Part shown: positions 36,501 to 43,856 of the stretch, piece by piece
Layout of the letters: the number at the start of each line of letters is the position of its first letter
How positions within the stretch are numbered: the first letter of the stretch is position 1
Made by a program: the position numbers and the translations under genes
Assembly (NCBI GenBank): GCA_049322515.1
Contig: JBMOQW010000021.1
Location: 1 to 62,301 of the forward strand
Length of the DNA stretch: 62,301 nt
Source: Parasulfuritortus sp049322515
GTDB taxonomy: Bacteria; Pseudomonadota; Gammaproteobacteria; Burkholderiales; Thiobacillaceae
Reading direction: 5' to 3'
The notes under the pieces: model-generated
Seen by the model: the letters and a program-made list of their open reading frames with translations, nothing else
The model's database searches: none
Told to the model about the DNA's origin: nothing

Positions 36501-37189
36501 GCATTGGCCTGGTGCGCGACCGAACCTTCGTTTGGGTCAACGATGCCATGCTCGCCATGGTCGGTTTCGATCGCACCGAGCTCGTCGGCCACAGCAGCCG
36601 GGTGATTTATCCCAGCGATGAGGATTTCGACTATGTCGGCCGCGAGAAATATGCCCAGATCAGCCGCCATGGCACCGGCACGGTGGAAACCCGCTGGCGC
36701 ACCGCAGACGGCCGGGTATTCGAGGTTTTGCTCACATCGACCCCCTTGAACGTCGACGACCTGAGCGAGGGTGTCATCTTCACCGCTGTCGATCTCGCCG
36801 AGCACCGCCAGCTGGGCGAGCGCAACAAGGAACTCTGGGGGCTGCTCGACGTGATGGCGCAGATGCATCGTTTCGACTTGCCGGAAGATCAGATGTATCC
36901 CGCCCTGGCGGAGCGACTGGTTCGGGTCTGCCGCTATCCCGAAGTGGCGGCTGTGCGCATCAAGGTCGGCCGCAGACAATGGGCTTCGCCAGGATTTGCC
37001 GAGTCTGGCTGGTGCCTGACCGAGCCCATTCGCTGGCGGGGCCGCAAGCTGGGCCAGATCGAACTGGTCTATCTCGAGGATCGGCCGGCCTTCGACGAGG
37101 CCGCTTTCCTGCCGGAAGAGCGCCAGACAGTGGCCTCGGTGGCGGCCTGCCTGGGGCCACACATCACCCTGCGCAAATCCGCTGGCTGA
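33536..37189 (+). CDS. CheB-CheR-PAS hybrid signalling protein
   Basis: A 1217-residue protein. Residues 1-185 are a CheB methylesterase with its triad Ser14, His41 and Asp133. Residues 200-470 are a CheR methyltransferase (VTNFFRD; LWSAGCSTGEEAYT, the SAM site). About 640-720 is a coiled coil of repeated NEEL units. PAS domains at about 725-840, 850-970 and 975-1090 follow, then a weaker domain to the end. No histidine-kinase or GGDEF domain is attached, so output may go through methylation or the PAS-GGDEF-EAL protein 12 bp downstream. Confidence 0.92.
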   Translation: MSIPPTYYVGIGASAGGLEAIESFFKNMPSESGLAFVVIQHLSPDYKSMMAELLSKHTVMPVHRAEDGMRVQANHVYLIPPKKNLSIFHGKLLLSDQEHNRGINLPIDLFMRSLAEDQGEKTIAVILSGTGSDGTRGIRAIKEAGGMVMVQDEETAKFDGMPKSAIATGLADFILSPAEMPQQLLSFVKHPYAAKTDIPDTMLSDEDGMTRIFALLRERSKVDFTFYKPSTVVRRIGRRMSIKQINELRDYVKYLERYPGEVATLYQELLIGVTNFFRDKDVWDYLAEHLLAELFANKEGREVRLWSAGCSTGEEAYTLAILCREVMESLGKACDVKVFATDVDRDAVQMAGNGVYPEGIAADLPAHLLTKYFYRKDDSYHIARNIREMVVFAQHNLLKDPPFTNIDLVSCRNLLIYLQPVLQRKALDLFSFSLNEGGVLVLGTSESVGDAGDQYDMVHQKLKLFRSRGRRNLMRGEQLAPFDATARMMRPRMLSLGQAGLRGYEEERVLDRLVRGLLGDYVPLTLVVNEALELVHLVGDSEGYFRLPSGKLTNDVTKMAHKDLAIPVATGLQKAFKERKELTYSNIHVRRDDKTDLVQMHIRPLPEKKGQESLVAILIEPSPAAAEAGHRAAATFDLDREAEQRIQDLEQELQFTRENLQATVEELETSNEELQATNEELLASNEELQSTNEELQSVNEELYTVNAEYQSKINELTDLNGDLDNLLASSHVATIFLDEKLRVRRFTPPVARVFHIMHSDLGRPLEHVNHQLLLVDLVEKARQVLEKGIDIEQEVDCQDGSAYYMQLTPYHASGSHRSGVVLNLVDITPTRRAMIELRRNEQRYALAMQAAVQGSWDWDILTGALDWSAQIESMFGLAEGAWAGTYEAFMQAVHPEDRDFVQRSVDMAVENDVPYDIEHRIVWPDGSVRWMAEKGRVFRDEHGRPLRMMGVVRDVTEHKRAEHALQAAREELQNSRETIDGILRSAPVGIGLVRDRTFVWVNDAMLAMVGFDRTELVGHSSRVIYPSDEDFDYVGREKYAQISRHGTGTVETRWRTADGRVFEVLLTSTPLNVDDLSEGVIFTAVDLAEHRQLGERNKELWGLLDVMAQMHRFDLPEDQMYPALAERLVRVCRYPEVAAVRIKVGRRQWASPGFAESGWCLTEPIRWRGRKLGQIELVYLEDRPAFDEAAFLPEERQTVASVAACLGPHITLRKSAG

Positions 37190-37201
37190 GGCGTGTCAGG
37201 C

Positions 37202-39427
37202 ATGGATGACTTCGCACGACCGATCGACGACCTGCGGAACCGGATCGCCGAACTGGAGGCGACCGAACAAGAGTATCTGGTTGCCATCGAAGAGCTGCGC
37301 CTGCACCAGGAAGAGCTGCGCAGCCAGAACGAGGAATTGCGCCTCACCCAGTCGCAGCTGTCCGAGACCCGGCAGCGCTACCAGGATCTTTTTGATTTCG
37401 CCCCGGTGGCCTACTTCCTGACTGATTCGGTGGGGGCGATCCGGGAAGGTAACCACTCCGCAGTCGAGCTGCTCGGCGTCGAACGACGCAAGCTGGCTGG
37501 TCACTTGTTGCCGCCCCATGCCGTTGACGCGCCGCAGCGCCAGAACCTGTTGCACTACCTGGCCCGGATCGCCGCCGGCAATTCTGCCGAACCCCTGGAG
37601 ATCAGCTTGCGCCGGCGTCAGGGCGGTGTCGTCCGGGTCGAGATACGTGGCAGCCGGGGGGCCGATGGTGAAACCATCCGCCTGAGCATGATCGATGTCA
37701 GCTACCGCACCGCCCTCGAGGAAGAGCGCCGGCGTGCCGACGAACAACGTCGGCTGGCCGCCAGCGTGTTCGAGGAAAGCAACGAGGGCATCCTGATCAC
37801 CGATGCGCAAACCCGCATCCTGCGGGTCAACCGGGCCTTTTCCCTGGTCACCGGATACAGCGAAAAGGAGGCCATCGGCAAGACCCCGGCGCTCTTGTCC
37901 TCCGGCCGGCACGATGCCGGTTTTTACCAGCGGATGTGGCAGACCCTCAAGGATCGCGACCACTGGCAGGGAGAAATCTGGAACAAGCGCAAGAGCGGCG
38001 AGGTGTATGCCGAATGGTTGGGCATCTCGACCATTCGCGATGCCCAGGGCAAGCTCCAGTACTACATCGCCATCTTCAGCGACATCACGGAGAAAAAGCT
38101 CAGCCAACTGCGCATCGAGCACTTTGCTCACTTTGATACCCTGACCGATCTGCCCAATCGGGTTTTGTTCAATGATCGGCTGAAGAATGCCCTGGTGCGC
38201 GGCAATCGAAACGGTGGTTATGTCGCCCTGCTGTTTCTCGATCTCGACGGTTTCAAGGCCATCAACGACAGCCTCGGTCACCAGAGCGGCGACTTGCTGC
38301 TTCAGCGCGTTGCCGATCGTCTGCGGCGTACCGTGCGGGGAAGCGACACCGTGTCTCGGCTCGGCGGCGACGAGTTCACCATCATCCTGGCCGATATCGA
38401 AACCCGTGAGCAGGCGGTTTCGGTTGCTGGTTCGGCGGCGGTCAAGATCATCGAGGCCTTGTCGCGGCCTTTTCAAGTCGGTGACCAGGAAATCCATACC
38501 GGTGCCAGCATCGGCATCGCGATCTACCCGGGCGACGGGGAGACCGTCTCTGACCTGCTCAAGCATGCCGATACGGCGATGTACCATGCCAAGGCTGCGG
38601 GGCATGGCACCATGGCCTACTTCATGCCCAACATGAAACAGGCGGCGATGCGCCGGCTTGCCTTGGACAACCGCCTGCGACGCGCAGTCGATCAACAGGA
38701 ATTCAGGATCGTCTACCAGCCGATCGTCGACAGCCGCAAGCATCGCCTGGTCGGATTGGAGAGCCTGTTGCGCTGGCACGACGATGAATTGGGGACGGTC
38801 ACGCCGACCGAATTCGTGAAGGTGCTCGAGGACCTCGGCCTCATCGACCGGGTGACCGACTGGTTGTTCGATTCCGTCTGTCGGCAGATCAAGGCCTGGG
38901 ATGCGGACGGCCTGTCGGGCTTTCATGTCACGGTCAACGTGTCGCCACGCTCCTTCCGGCGGAGCCAGTGCGCCGACGCGATCCAGTCTCCGCTCAAGCA
39001 GCATGGGGTCGAATCTCACCGGATTGCCATCGAGATCACTGAAAGCCACATGACCCAGAACCCTGGTCAGGCCATGGCGATTCTGGAATCTGTTCGCTCT
39101 GCAGGCATCCAGGTCGGCATGGATGATTTCGGCACGGGATATTCCTCACTCAGCCTGCTCAAGCGTTTTCCCATCGATTTCATCAAGATCGACGGTTCGT
39201 TCGTGCGTGATCTGGTCGATGATCCCAGTGATGCTGCCCTGGTGCGGGCCATCATCGCGATGGGCGAGAGCCTCGGCCTCGATCTGGTGGCCGAGTGCGT
39301 CGAGAGCGAGTCCCATGTCGAAGCCCTGCGTGCCATGGGCTGCCATGTCATGCAGGGTTATCACTATGCCCAGCCGATGCCCGGGGAGGCGCTGGCGGAT
39401 TGGTACGCTGCATGGCAGGCAGGCTGA
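37202..39427 (+). CDS. PAS-PAS-GGDEF-EAL c-di-GMP protein
   Basis: A 741-residue protein: N-terminal coiled coil, PAS near 60-180, PAS near 180-300, GGDEF near 310-475 with an intact RLGGDEFTI signature, and an EAL domain in which the first motif reads GLESLLRW, so the canonical EAL is ESL with the catalytic Glu kept. The EAL domain retains DDFGTGYSSL and IKIDGSFV. It may both make and degrade c-di-GMP. The ATG at 37202 was chosen over GTG 37193, which is too close to GAGG. It is co-transcribed with the CheB-CheR-PAS gene. Confidence 0.92.
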   Translation: MDDFARPIDDLRNRIAELEATEQEYLVAIEELRLHQEELRSQNEELRLTQSQLSETRQRYQDLFDFAPVAYFLTDSVGAIREGNHSAVELLGVERRKLAGHLLPPHAVDAPQRQNLLHYLARIAAGNSAEPLEISLRRRQGGVVRVEIRGSRGADGETIRLSMIDVSYRTALEEERRRADEQRRLAASVFEESNEGILITDAQTRILRVNRAFSLVTGYSEKEAIGKTPALLSSGRHDAGFYQRMWQTLKDRDHWQGEIWNKRKSGEVYAEWLGISTIRDAQGKLQYYIAIFSDITEKKLSQLRIEHFAHFDTLTDLPNRVLFNDRLKNALVRGNRNGGYVALLFLDLDGFKAINDSLGHQSGDLLLQRVADRLRRTVRGSDTVSRLGGDEFTIILADIETREQAVSVAGSAAVKIIEALSRPFQVGDQEIHTGASIGIAIYPGDGETVSDLLKHADTAMYHAKAAGHGTMAYFMPNMKQAAMRRLALDNRLRRAVDQQEFRIVYQPIVDSRKHRLVGLESLLRWHDDELGTVTPTEFVKVLEDLGLIDRVTDWLFDSVCRQIKAWDADGLSGFHVTVNVSPRSFRRSQCADAIQSPLKQHGVESHRIAIEITESHMTQNPGQAMAILESVRSAGIQVGMDDFGTGYSSLSLLKRFPIDFIKIDGSFVRDLVDDPSDAALVRAIIAMGESLGLDLVAECVESESHVEALRAMGCHVMQGYHYAQPMPGEALADWYAAWQAG

Positions 39428-39512
39428 AAGCGCCTGGGTGTCTACCAATCAAGAACCAAGGCACCAGCCTGGACATTGCAATCGTGTCGACGATGGAGTT
39501 GTGAATTTCAGG

Positions 39513-41483
39513 TCAGGACGACCGACGATACCGCATGACGGAAGTCATCATGGCCAGCATGCCAGCCAATATCATCAAAGCCCACCTGTCCAGAGTCGGA
39601 ATCGTCGCCAGACCTGAAGGGAATCCCAATCCGGCCGGGTCGGCAATGGCATTGTTCACGACCCCGTCCGCATCCCCCGTGCCCCCATCCGTCACCGAAT
39701 AGGTCACCGTATTGCCGACGATGGTCGCCGGGTAGGGGCTACAGCTATCGTTCTGGCATTTGTAGAACTGCGTACCCTCCGGGACGTCTTGTGAAAAAAC
39801 CATCGTCACGGTGACCGAACTGGCGCAACTGCTGGCCGAGAAATCGAGCAGGCCGAACGGGAACGTATACGGGGCCTCTTCGGGTGCATCAACAAAGCTA
39901 GCCGCATCAATGGCATCACACCCCGCGATGGTCAGGTCTGCGGCCACGCCGCTGGCGCGGGTCGGTATGGCTTGCTGACTGCTAGTCAATATGGCGAAGT
40001 TGGCCGTCGATACCTTGTTGGCCTGTATGTTGTTAAGGGCGCAAGATTCAGGTTGCCCTGCGCAGTCGCCGCTCCAGTTGACGAAGCTGTAACCGGGCGC
40101 TGTGTTTGCCGAGCACGTGCTGCTATCGCCGTAATGTACAGAACTCGGCGTACACGCTGGATTTCCGCCAGCCCCACCTGCCGCACTTGCCGTTACAGAA
40201 TAATCATCAAGGGTGAAAGTGGCGGTACAGGTCGTGTCAGCGGTCAGGCTGAAGCCGTCCAAGCAACTGGAAGGGCTCCACCCAGTGAACGTGCTTCCTG
40301 GATTGGCGGCTGCGGCAAGTGTGATGCTGGTACCGTAGTCATAACTGCCACCGGGCGTGCTGCCATTCACCGTACCGGAACCGTTGCCGTGGGTTGCGGT
40401 GGCGAAGGTATGCGTGTCGAGCGTGAAGGTGGCGGTACAGGTCGTGTCAGCGGTTAGGCTGAAACCGTCCAAGCAACTGGCAGGGCTCCACCCAGCGAAC
40501 GTGCTGCCGGGATTGGCGGCCGCGGCAAGCGTGATGTTGGTGCCATGGCTATAGCTGCCACCGGGCGTGCTGCCGTTCAGTGAACCCGAACCATTGCCGC
40601 TGGTCGCGGTGGCGAAGCTGCGTGTTTCCTGCGTGAAGATCGCCGTGGCGGTTTTCATCGACGTGACATTGATGAACGTACAATCCGAGTCGATTGGCGT
40701 CCCGGCGCAATCGCCTGCCCAGCTGCTGAAATCGTAGCCCGCGTTCGCTGAAACGGTGCAATGCGTCGGCGTACTGCTGTTGTAATCCACCGGACTGTCA
40801 CAGAAAACCACGCCGCCGGCGCTCGGGCTGGCATTGGGCGTGACCCCCCAGCTGGGTTGCGAAGCATACGAAGAAGCGCCCAGCAGGGCCCCGGTTGTGG
40901 GGTCGTATTGCACTTTGATGTAAACGACGCCATTGGCTTGAATGGATTTAAAACATCCATAGTGGTGCGCGCCCCAAGTGCTATTGCCGTCGTAGTTATA
41001 CGATGAGCAATCCCCCGGGTCGACATCGACCCCCGTACCGTGTGCACCGCCCTGACCCTCACTGGGAATATTGGCAATGGCACCTGGATTGGCTGTGGCA
41101 TATACGCCTGATTTCCAATCGATGCCCAAGGTGCTCAGGCCGATCCGGTTTTGCTGTCCGCTCCATGTGTATCCACACGTGCTGACCACATCGTACGTGC
41201 CCACGGAAGCCATCTCGCACGCAGGAAGCGAAACGGCAAGACCCTCGGTCGAAGCGAGGATCATCACCCAGCCGAGCCAGCGCATGATACCTCGCCAAAT
41301 ACCTTGTCCCGGCGTAGCATGCCCATCGATCCTGCCTGGTCCTGGTAGCGCCGAGTCAGGCATGGGCACGTGGGTGGCGCGGCTTGTTTTTGAAGACACG
41401 CCCTTGGCGCCATGATATGGATTCAGACCACCCAACAACCTCGACAGGGTTTTGACATGATTGATGACAGCAATGTCAGACAT
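39513..41483 (-). CDS. IPTL-CTERM exported repeat protein
   Basis: About 656 residues. A hydrophobic signal begins at MRWLGWVMILASTEGLA (residue 67), so the real start may be 41285 (GAGGT just upstream) rather than 41483 (GGAG 7 bases upstream). The mature part has divergent InlB B-type repeats ending GWS/FVNWSGDCAG...TATFT, two of them near-identical 70-residue copies, then a choice-of-anchor U domain. It ends IPTLDRWALMILAGMLA plus basic residues, an IPTL-CTERM sorting signal for an exosortase-like system. It is probably a surface or matrix protein, possibly controlled by the LuxR gene upstream. Confidence 0.88.
   Translation of the reverse strand: MSDIAVINHVKTLSRLLGGLNPYHGAKGVSSKTSRATHVPMPDSALPGPGRIDGHATPGQGIWRGIMRWLGWVMILASTEGLAVSLPACEMASVGTYDVVSTCGYTWSGQQNRIGLSTLGIDWKSGVYATANPGAIANIPSEGQGGAHGTGVDVDPGDCSSYNYDGNSTWGAHHYGCFKSIQANGVVYIKVQYDPTTGALLGASSYASQPSWGVTPNASPSAGGVVFCDSPVDYNSSTPTHCTVSANAGYDFSSWAGDCAGTPIDSDCTFINVTSMKTATAIFTQETRSFATATSGNGSGSLNGSTPGGSYSHGTNITLAAAANPGSTFAGWSPASCLDGFSLTADTTCTATFTLDTHTFATATHGNGSGTVNGSTPGGSYDYGTSITLAAAANPGSTFTGWSPSSCLDGFSLTADTTCTATFTLDDYSVTASAAGGAGGNPACTPSSVHYGDSSTCSANTAPGYSFVNWSGDCAGQPESCALNNIQANKVSTANFAILTSSQQAIPTRASGVAADLTIAGCDAIDAASFVDAPEEAPYTFPFGLLDFSASSCASSVTVTMVFSQDVPEGTQFYKCQNDSCSPYPATIVGNTVTYSVTDGGTGDADGVVNNAIADPAGLGFPSGLATIPTLDRWALMILAGMLAMMTSVMRYRRSS
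40211..40630 (-). repeat. Two tandem 210-bp repeats within the IPTL-CTERM gene
   Basis: Bases 40211-40420 and 40421-40630 are two close copies with a 210-bp period, starting at GGGTGAAAGTGGCGG and GCGTGAAGGTGGCGG; a shorter third start appears at 40631. Each codes for one 70-residue InlB-like unit. The high identity suggests recent duplication, and copy number could vary between strains. Confidence 0.85.
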
Positions 41484-41719
41484 TGTTCGTCTCCGGCCTA
41501 TGTAGAGGAGTGTTGACGCAAAGCTATGGTTGATGGGCAGAGGCGATCCCCATGCGGTTTTCGCTGTCTCTGAATATGCGGGGAAGATAGGCCTGGACAG
41601 ATGTCATAACCATCCCACCAAAGTGGGAAATACCATCATGGCGGCCAGGTGGTTGTTGAAGGCGACTAAAAGCCACCTGACCTCTACCACTCAATGCGCG
41701 ATTACTGGGAACGTCCTGT

Positions 41720-42826
41720 TCAGTCTCCCCACACCAGTCGCGCGATCAGTCGGGTGCGGCTGCCTGCATCAGCCTTGATGAATATGGAGCGCAGATGATC
41801 CTTCACGGTTTGCTCCGTGATGGATAGATTCCTGGCGATTTCTTTGTTGGTAAAGCCCCGCACGATCAAGCGGGTGATTTCCCGCTCCCGCTCTGTCAGT
41901 CCCAAGCCACGCAGCCGGTCGTCGATTTCGTGGCCCGTGGAACGGCGAACCGCGGTCACCACCAAAGGGGCGTTCAAGCCGTAGGCTGACACTGTGGGAA
42001 GTGCGGTCACGGTGAACGCGTACCAATGACTCCCCCATTGACTTGATATCGACTCTGACATGGGGCGCATCGGTATCCCGGTTTGGTTCGACACTGCCAA
42101 CTGGATTCGATCGATGAGCCGCTGGACGATTACCGGGAAGCCATCGCGCATTTGCGGCCCCAAACGATGGGTTGGAAGCAAACGGACCAGCCGCTCGGCC
42201 TCGGCATTGCAAAGACCGTGTCCTGTACTTGATTCGATCTGCCAGACCGCAACCCCTGACTTATCGTCCTGCCACCGTGCCGTCAGCCGGCGCATGCGCA
42301 GCGCGTACAGGCTATGCGCCAATATGGGCGCCACAAGGGTTAAGCGGGTCCGATCCTCTACGGAGAATTGCCGCGCGTTGCTGCTTCTGTGGAAGGCGAT
42401 GCCATAGACGGGTTTGCCAGCCAAGGCCACACAAACCCCCAGGACCGCTTCGATGCCAAGCGGGTGGGAGAAATCCCGGTAGAACTCGCTGTTACGATAC
42501 TTGGCCCGACTGATGACATCTGTCGTCCGGAGTGCCCGATTCATGTTCTGGGGGGCTTCCAGTATGTTCAGCGGGTCCAACCGATGGTAATGCGTTGCGT
42601 AATCGGCTGCTACGCTGTTCAGATCGCCCATGTCCCGCGACTGGTGTCCATTGTCGGCGATGTCGGTCAGTGGTGATTCAAACGGGAATGCCACGGCAGA
42701 GTCGGACGGCAATATCTGCAGCGCTCGATCAAACAGAATGTCGATCGCATGTTCCGCATTTTCGGCATCCGACAACTCGTTGGAGAGTGTCCAGATACGA
42801 TGCAAATCCTCCTCAGCCAATCTCAT
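41720..42826 (-). CDS. LuxR-family transcriptional regulator
   Basis: A 368-residue regulator with a C-terminal LuxR/GerE helix-turn-helix: GLTEREREITRLIVRGFTNK, EIARNLSITEQTVKDHLRSI. The N-terminal 290 residues are a variable sensor-like region without a receiver aspartate motif, and no close match to an autoinducer domain was recognised. The ATG at 42826 has GGGGAG and GAGGG upstream and is preferred to one 27 bases earlier. It lies 236 bp upstream of the IPTL-CTERM gene on the same strand. Confidence 0.88.
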   Translation of the reverse strand: MRLAEEDLHRIWTLSNELSDAENAEHAIDILFDRALQILPSDSAVAFPFESPLTDIADNGHQSRDMGDLNSVAADYATHYHRLDPLNILEAPQNMNRALRTTDVISRAKYRNSEFYRDFSHPLGIEAVLGVCVALAGKPVYGIAFHRSSNARQFSVEDRTRLTLVAPILAHSLYALRMRRLTARWQDDKSGVAVWQIESSTGHGLCNAEAERLVRLLPTHRLGPQMRDGFPVIVQRLIDRIQLAVSNQTGIPMRPMSESISSQWGSHWYAFTVTALPTVSAYGLNAPLVVTAVRRSTGHEIDDRLRGLGLTEREREITRLIVRGFTNKEIARNLSITEQTVKDHLRSIFIKADAGSRTRLIARLVWGD

Positions 42827-43030
42827 CCCTCGGCTCCCCTGGGTATGGCGCATCCCAATATTGCACGACCCATCAGGCTGCTCATCGGATTACGCAGTGC
42901 ACTGAACGGCCGGAAGGTGTAGCTGAATGATCTTATGAAAGCATGTTAACTAAAGTAATAGTAGCATCACGAATGTGTCCTCTTTACTGATCTACCCACC
43001 CCCCCATCGGGTTGGGCGCTGCATTGAATT

Positions 43031-43061
43031 CAAAAAAAAGGGCCGCTCAGTCGCGGCCCTT
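43031..43061 (-). terminator. Rho-independent terminator of sodB
   Basis: On the minus strand AAGGGCCGC pairs with GCGGCCCTT (43038-43046 with 43053-43061) around a 6-base loop, followed by a run of eight T residues (43032-43039). It lies 59 bp after the sodB stop. Confidence 0.9.
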
Positions 43062-43119
43062 AGGGGTCAACCGGAGGGTCGGGTATTGAATGGCTACTCC
43101 GGTTCGAGGGTTCGCAAAC

Positions 43120-43704
43120 TCAGGCGTAGTTGGCCGCGACGAAGTCCCAGTTGACCAGGCTGTTCAGGAAGGTCTCGACGAACTTCGGACGCAGGTTGCG
43201 GTAGTCGATGTAGTAGGCGTGCTCCCAGACGTCGACGCAGAGCAGGGCCTTGTCGCCGGTGGTCAGCGGGGTGCCGGCGGCGCCCATGTTGACGATGTCG
43301 AGGGAACCATCGGCCTTCTTCACCAGCCAGGTCCAGCCACTGCCGAAGTTGCCCACGGCGCTGGTCTGGAAGGCCTTCTTGAACTCGTCCAGGCTGCCCC
43401 ACTTGGCGTTGATGGCGTCGGCCAGGGCACCGGTCGGGGCACCGCCGCCGTTCGGCTTCATGCAGTTCCAGAAGAAGGTGTGGTTCCAGACCTGGGCGGC
43501 GTTGTTGTAGACGCCGCCGGCCGGGGCGCTCTTGACGATGTCTTCCAGCGACTTGTTCTCGAAGTCGGTGCCCTTGATCAGGTTGTTCAGGTTGGTGACG
43601 TAGGCCTGATGGTGCTTCGAGTAGTGATAGTCGAAAGTCTCGGCGGACATGTGCGGTTGCAGGGCGTCCTTGGCGTAGGGCAGGGCGGGCAGTTGGTGTT
43701 CCAT
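43120..43704 (-). CDS. sodB: Superoxide dismutase, Fe type
   Basis: A 194-residue Fe/Mn SOD: the metal ligands are His27 region in FDYHYSKHHQAYV, NHTFFWNCM, and DVWEHAYYIDYRN, with the Fe-type GSGWTWLV segment. It dismutates superoxide in the cytoplasm. It starts MEHQLPALPYAKDALQPHMS and is a single-gene unit ended by the terminator at 43031. An IscR-like sequence lies 66 bp upstream of the start. Confidence 0.97.
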   Translation of the reverse strand: MEHQLPALPYAKDALQPHMSAETFDYHYSKHHQAYVTNLNNLIKGTDFENKSLEDIVKSAPAGGVYNNAAQVWNHTFFWNCMKPNGGGAPTGALADAINAKWGSLDEFKKAFQTSAVGNFGSGWTWLVKKADGSLDIVNMGAAGTPLTTGDKALLCVDVWEHAYYIDYRNLRPKFVETFLNSLVNWDFVAANYA

Positions 43705-43769
43705 GCGTGACTCCGGAGTGGTGGTTGGAATTCAGGGGGCGATTCTACGGACGCGGCGCGGGTGTCGCA

Positions 43770-43794
43770 ATAGTTGACTAAAAATATAGGCTAT
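43770..43794. promoter_or_regulatory. IscR type 1-like site between sodB and the 43857 gene
   Basis: The 25 bases match 21 positions of the IscR type 1 consensus as I recall it: ATAGTTGACTAAAA on the left and GGCTAT on the right, with mismatches in the inner right half-site. The same left half-site occurs at 57609 before tusE. IscR-family proteins report Fe-S status, which would suit an iron SOD. The match was made by eye and no iscR is in the window. Confidence 0.4.
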
Positions 43795-43856
43795 TTGCCG
43801 ACATGGTCATCCGTTATTCGGCCTATGCTGGGGAGTGTGCCACTCGAGGATGACAA

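Noticed and set aside
40211..40630. A second CRISPR or satellite array
   Set aside because: The 210-bp units are in frame inside a coding gene and give protein repeats.
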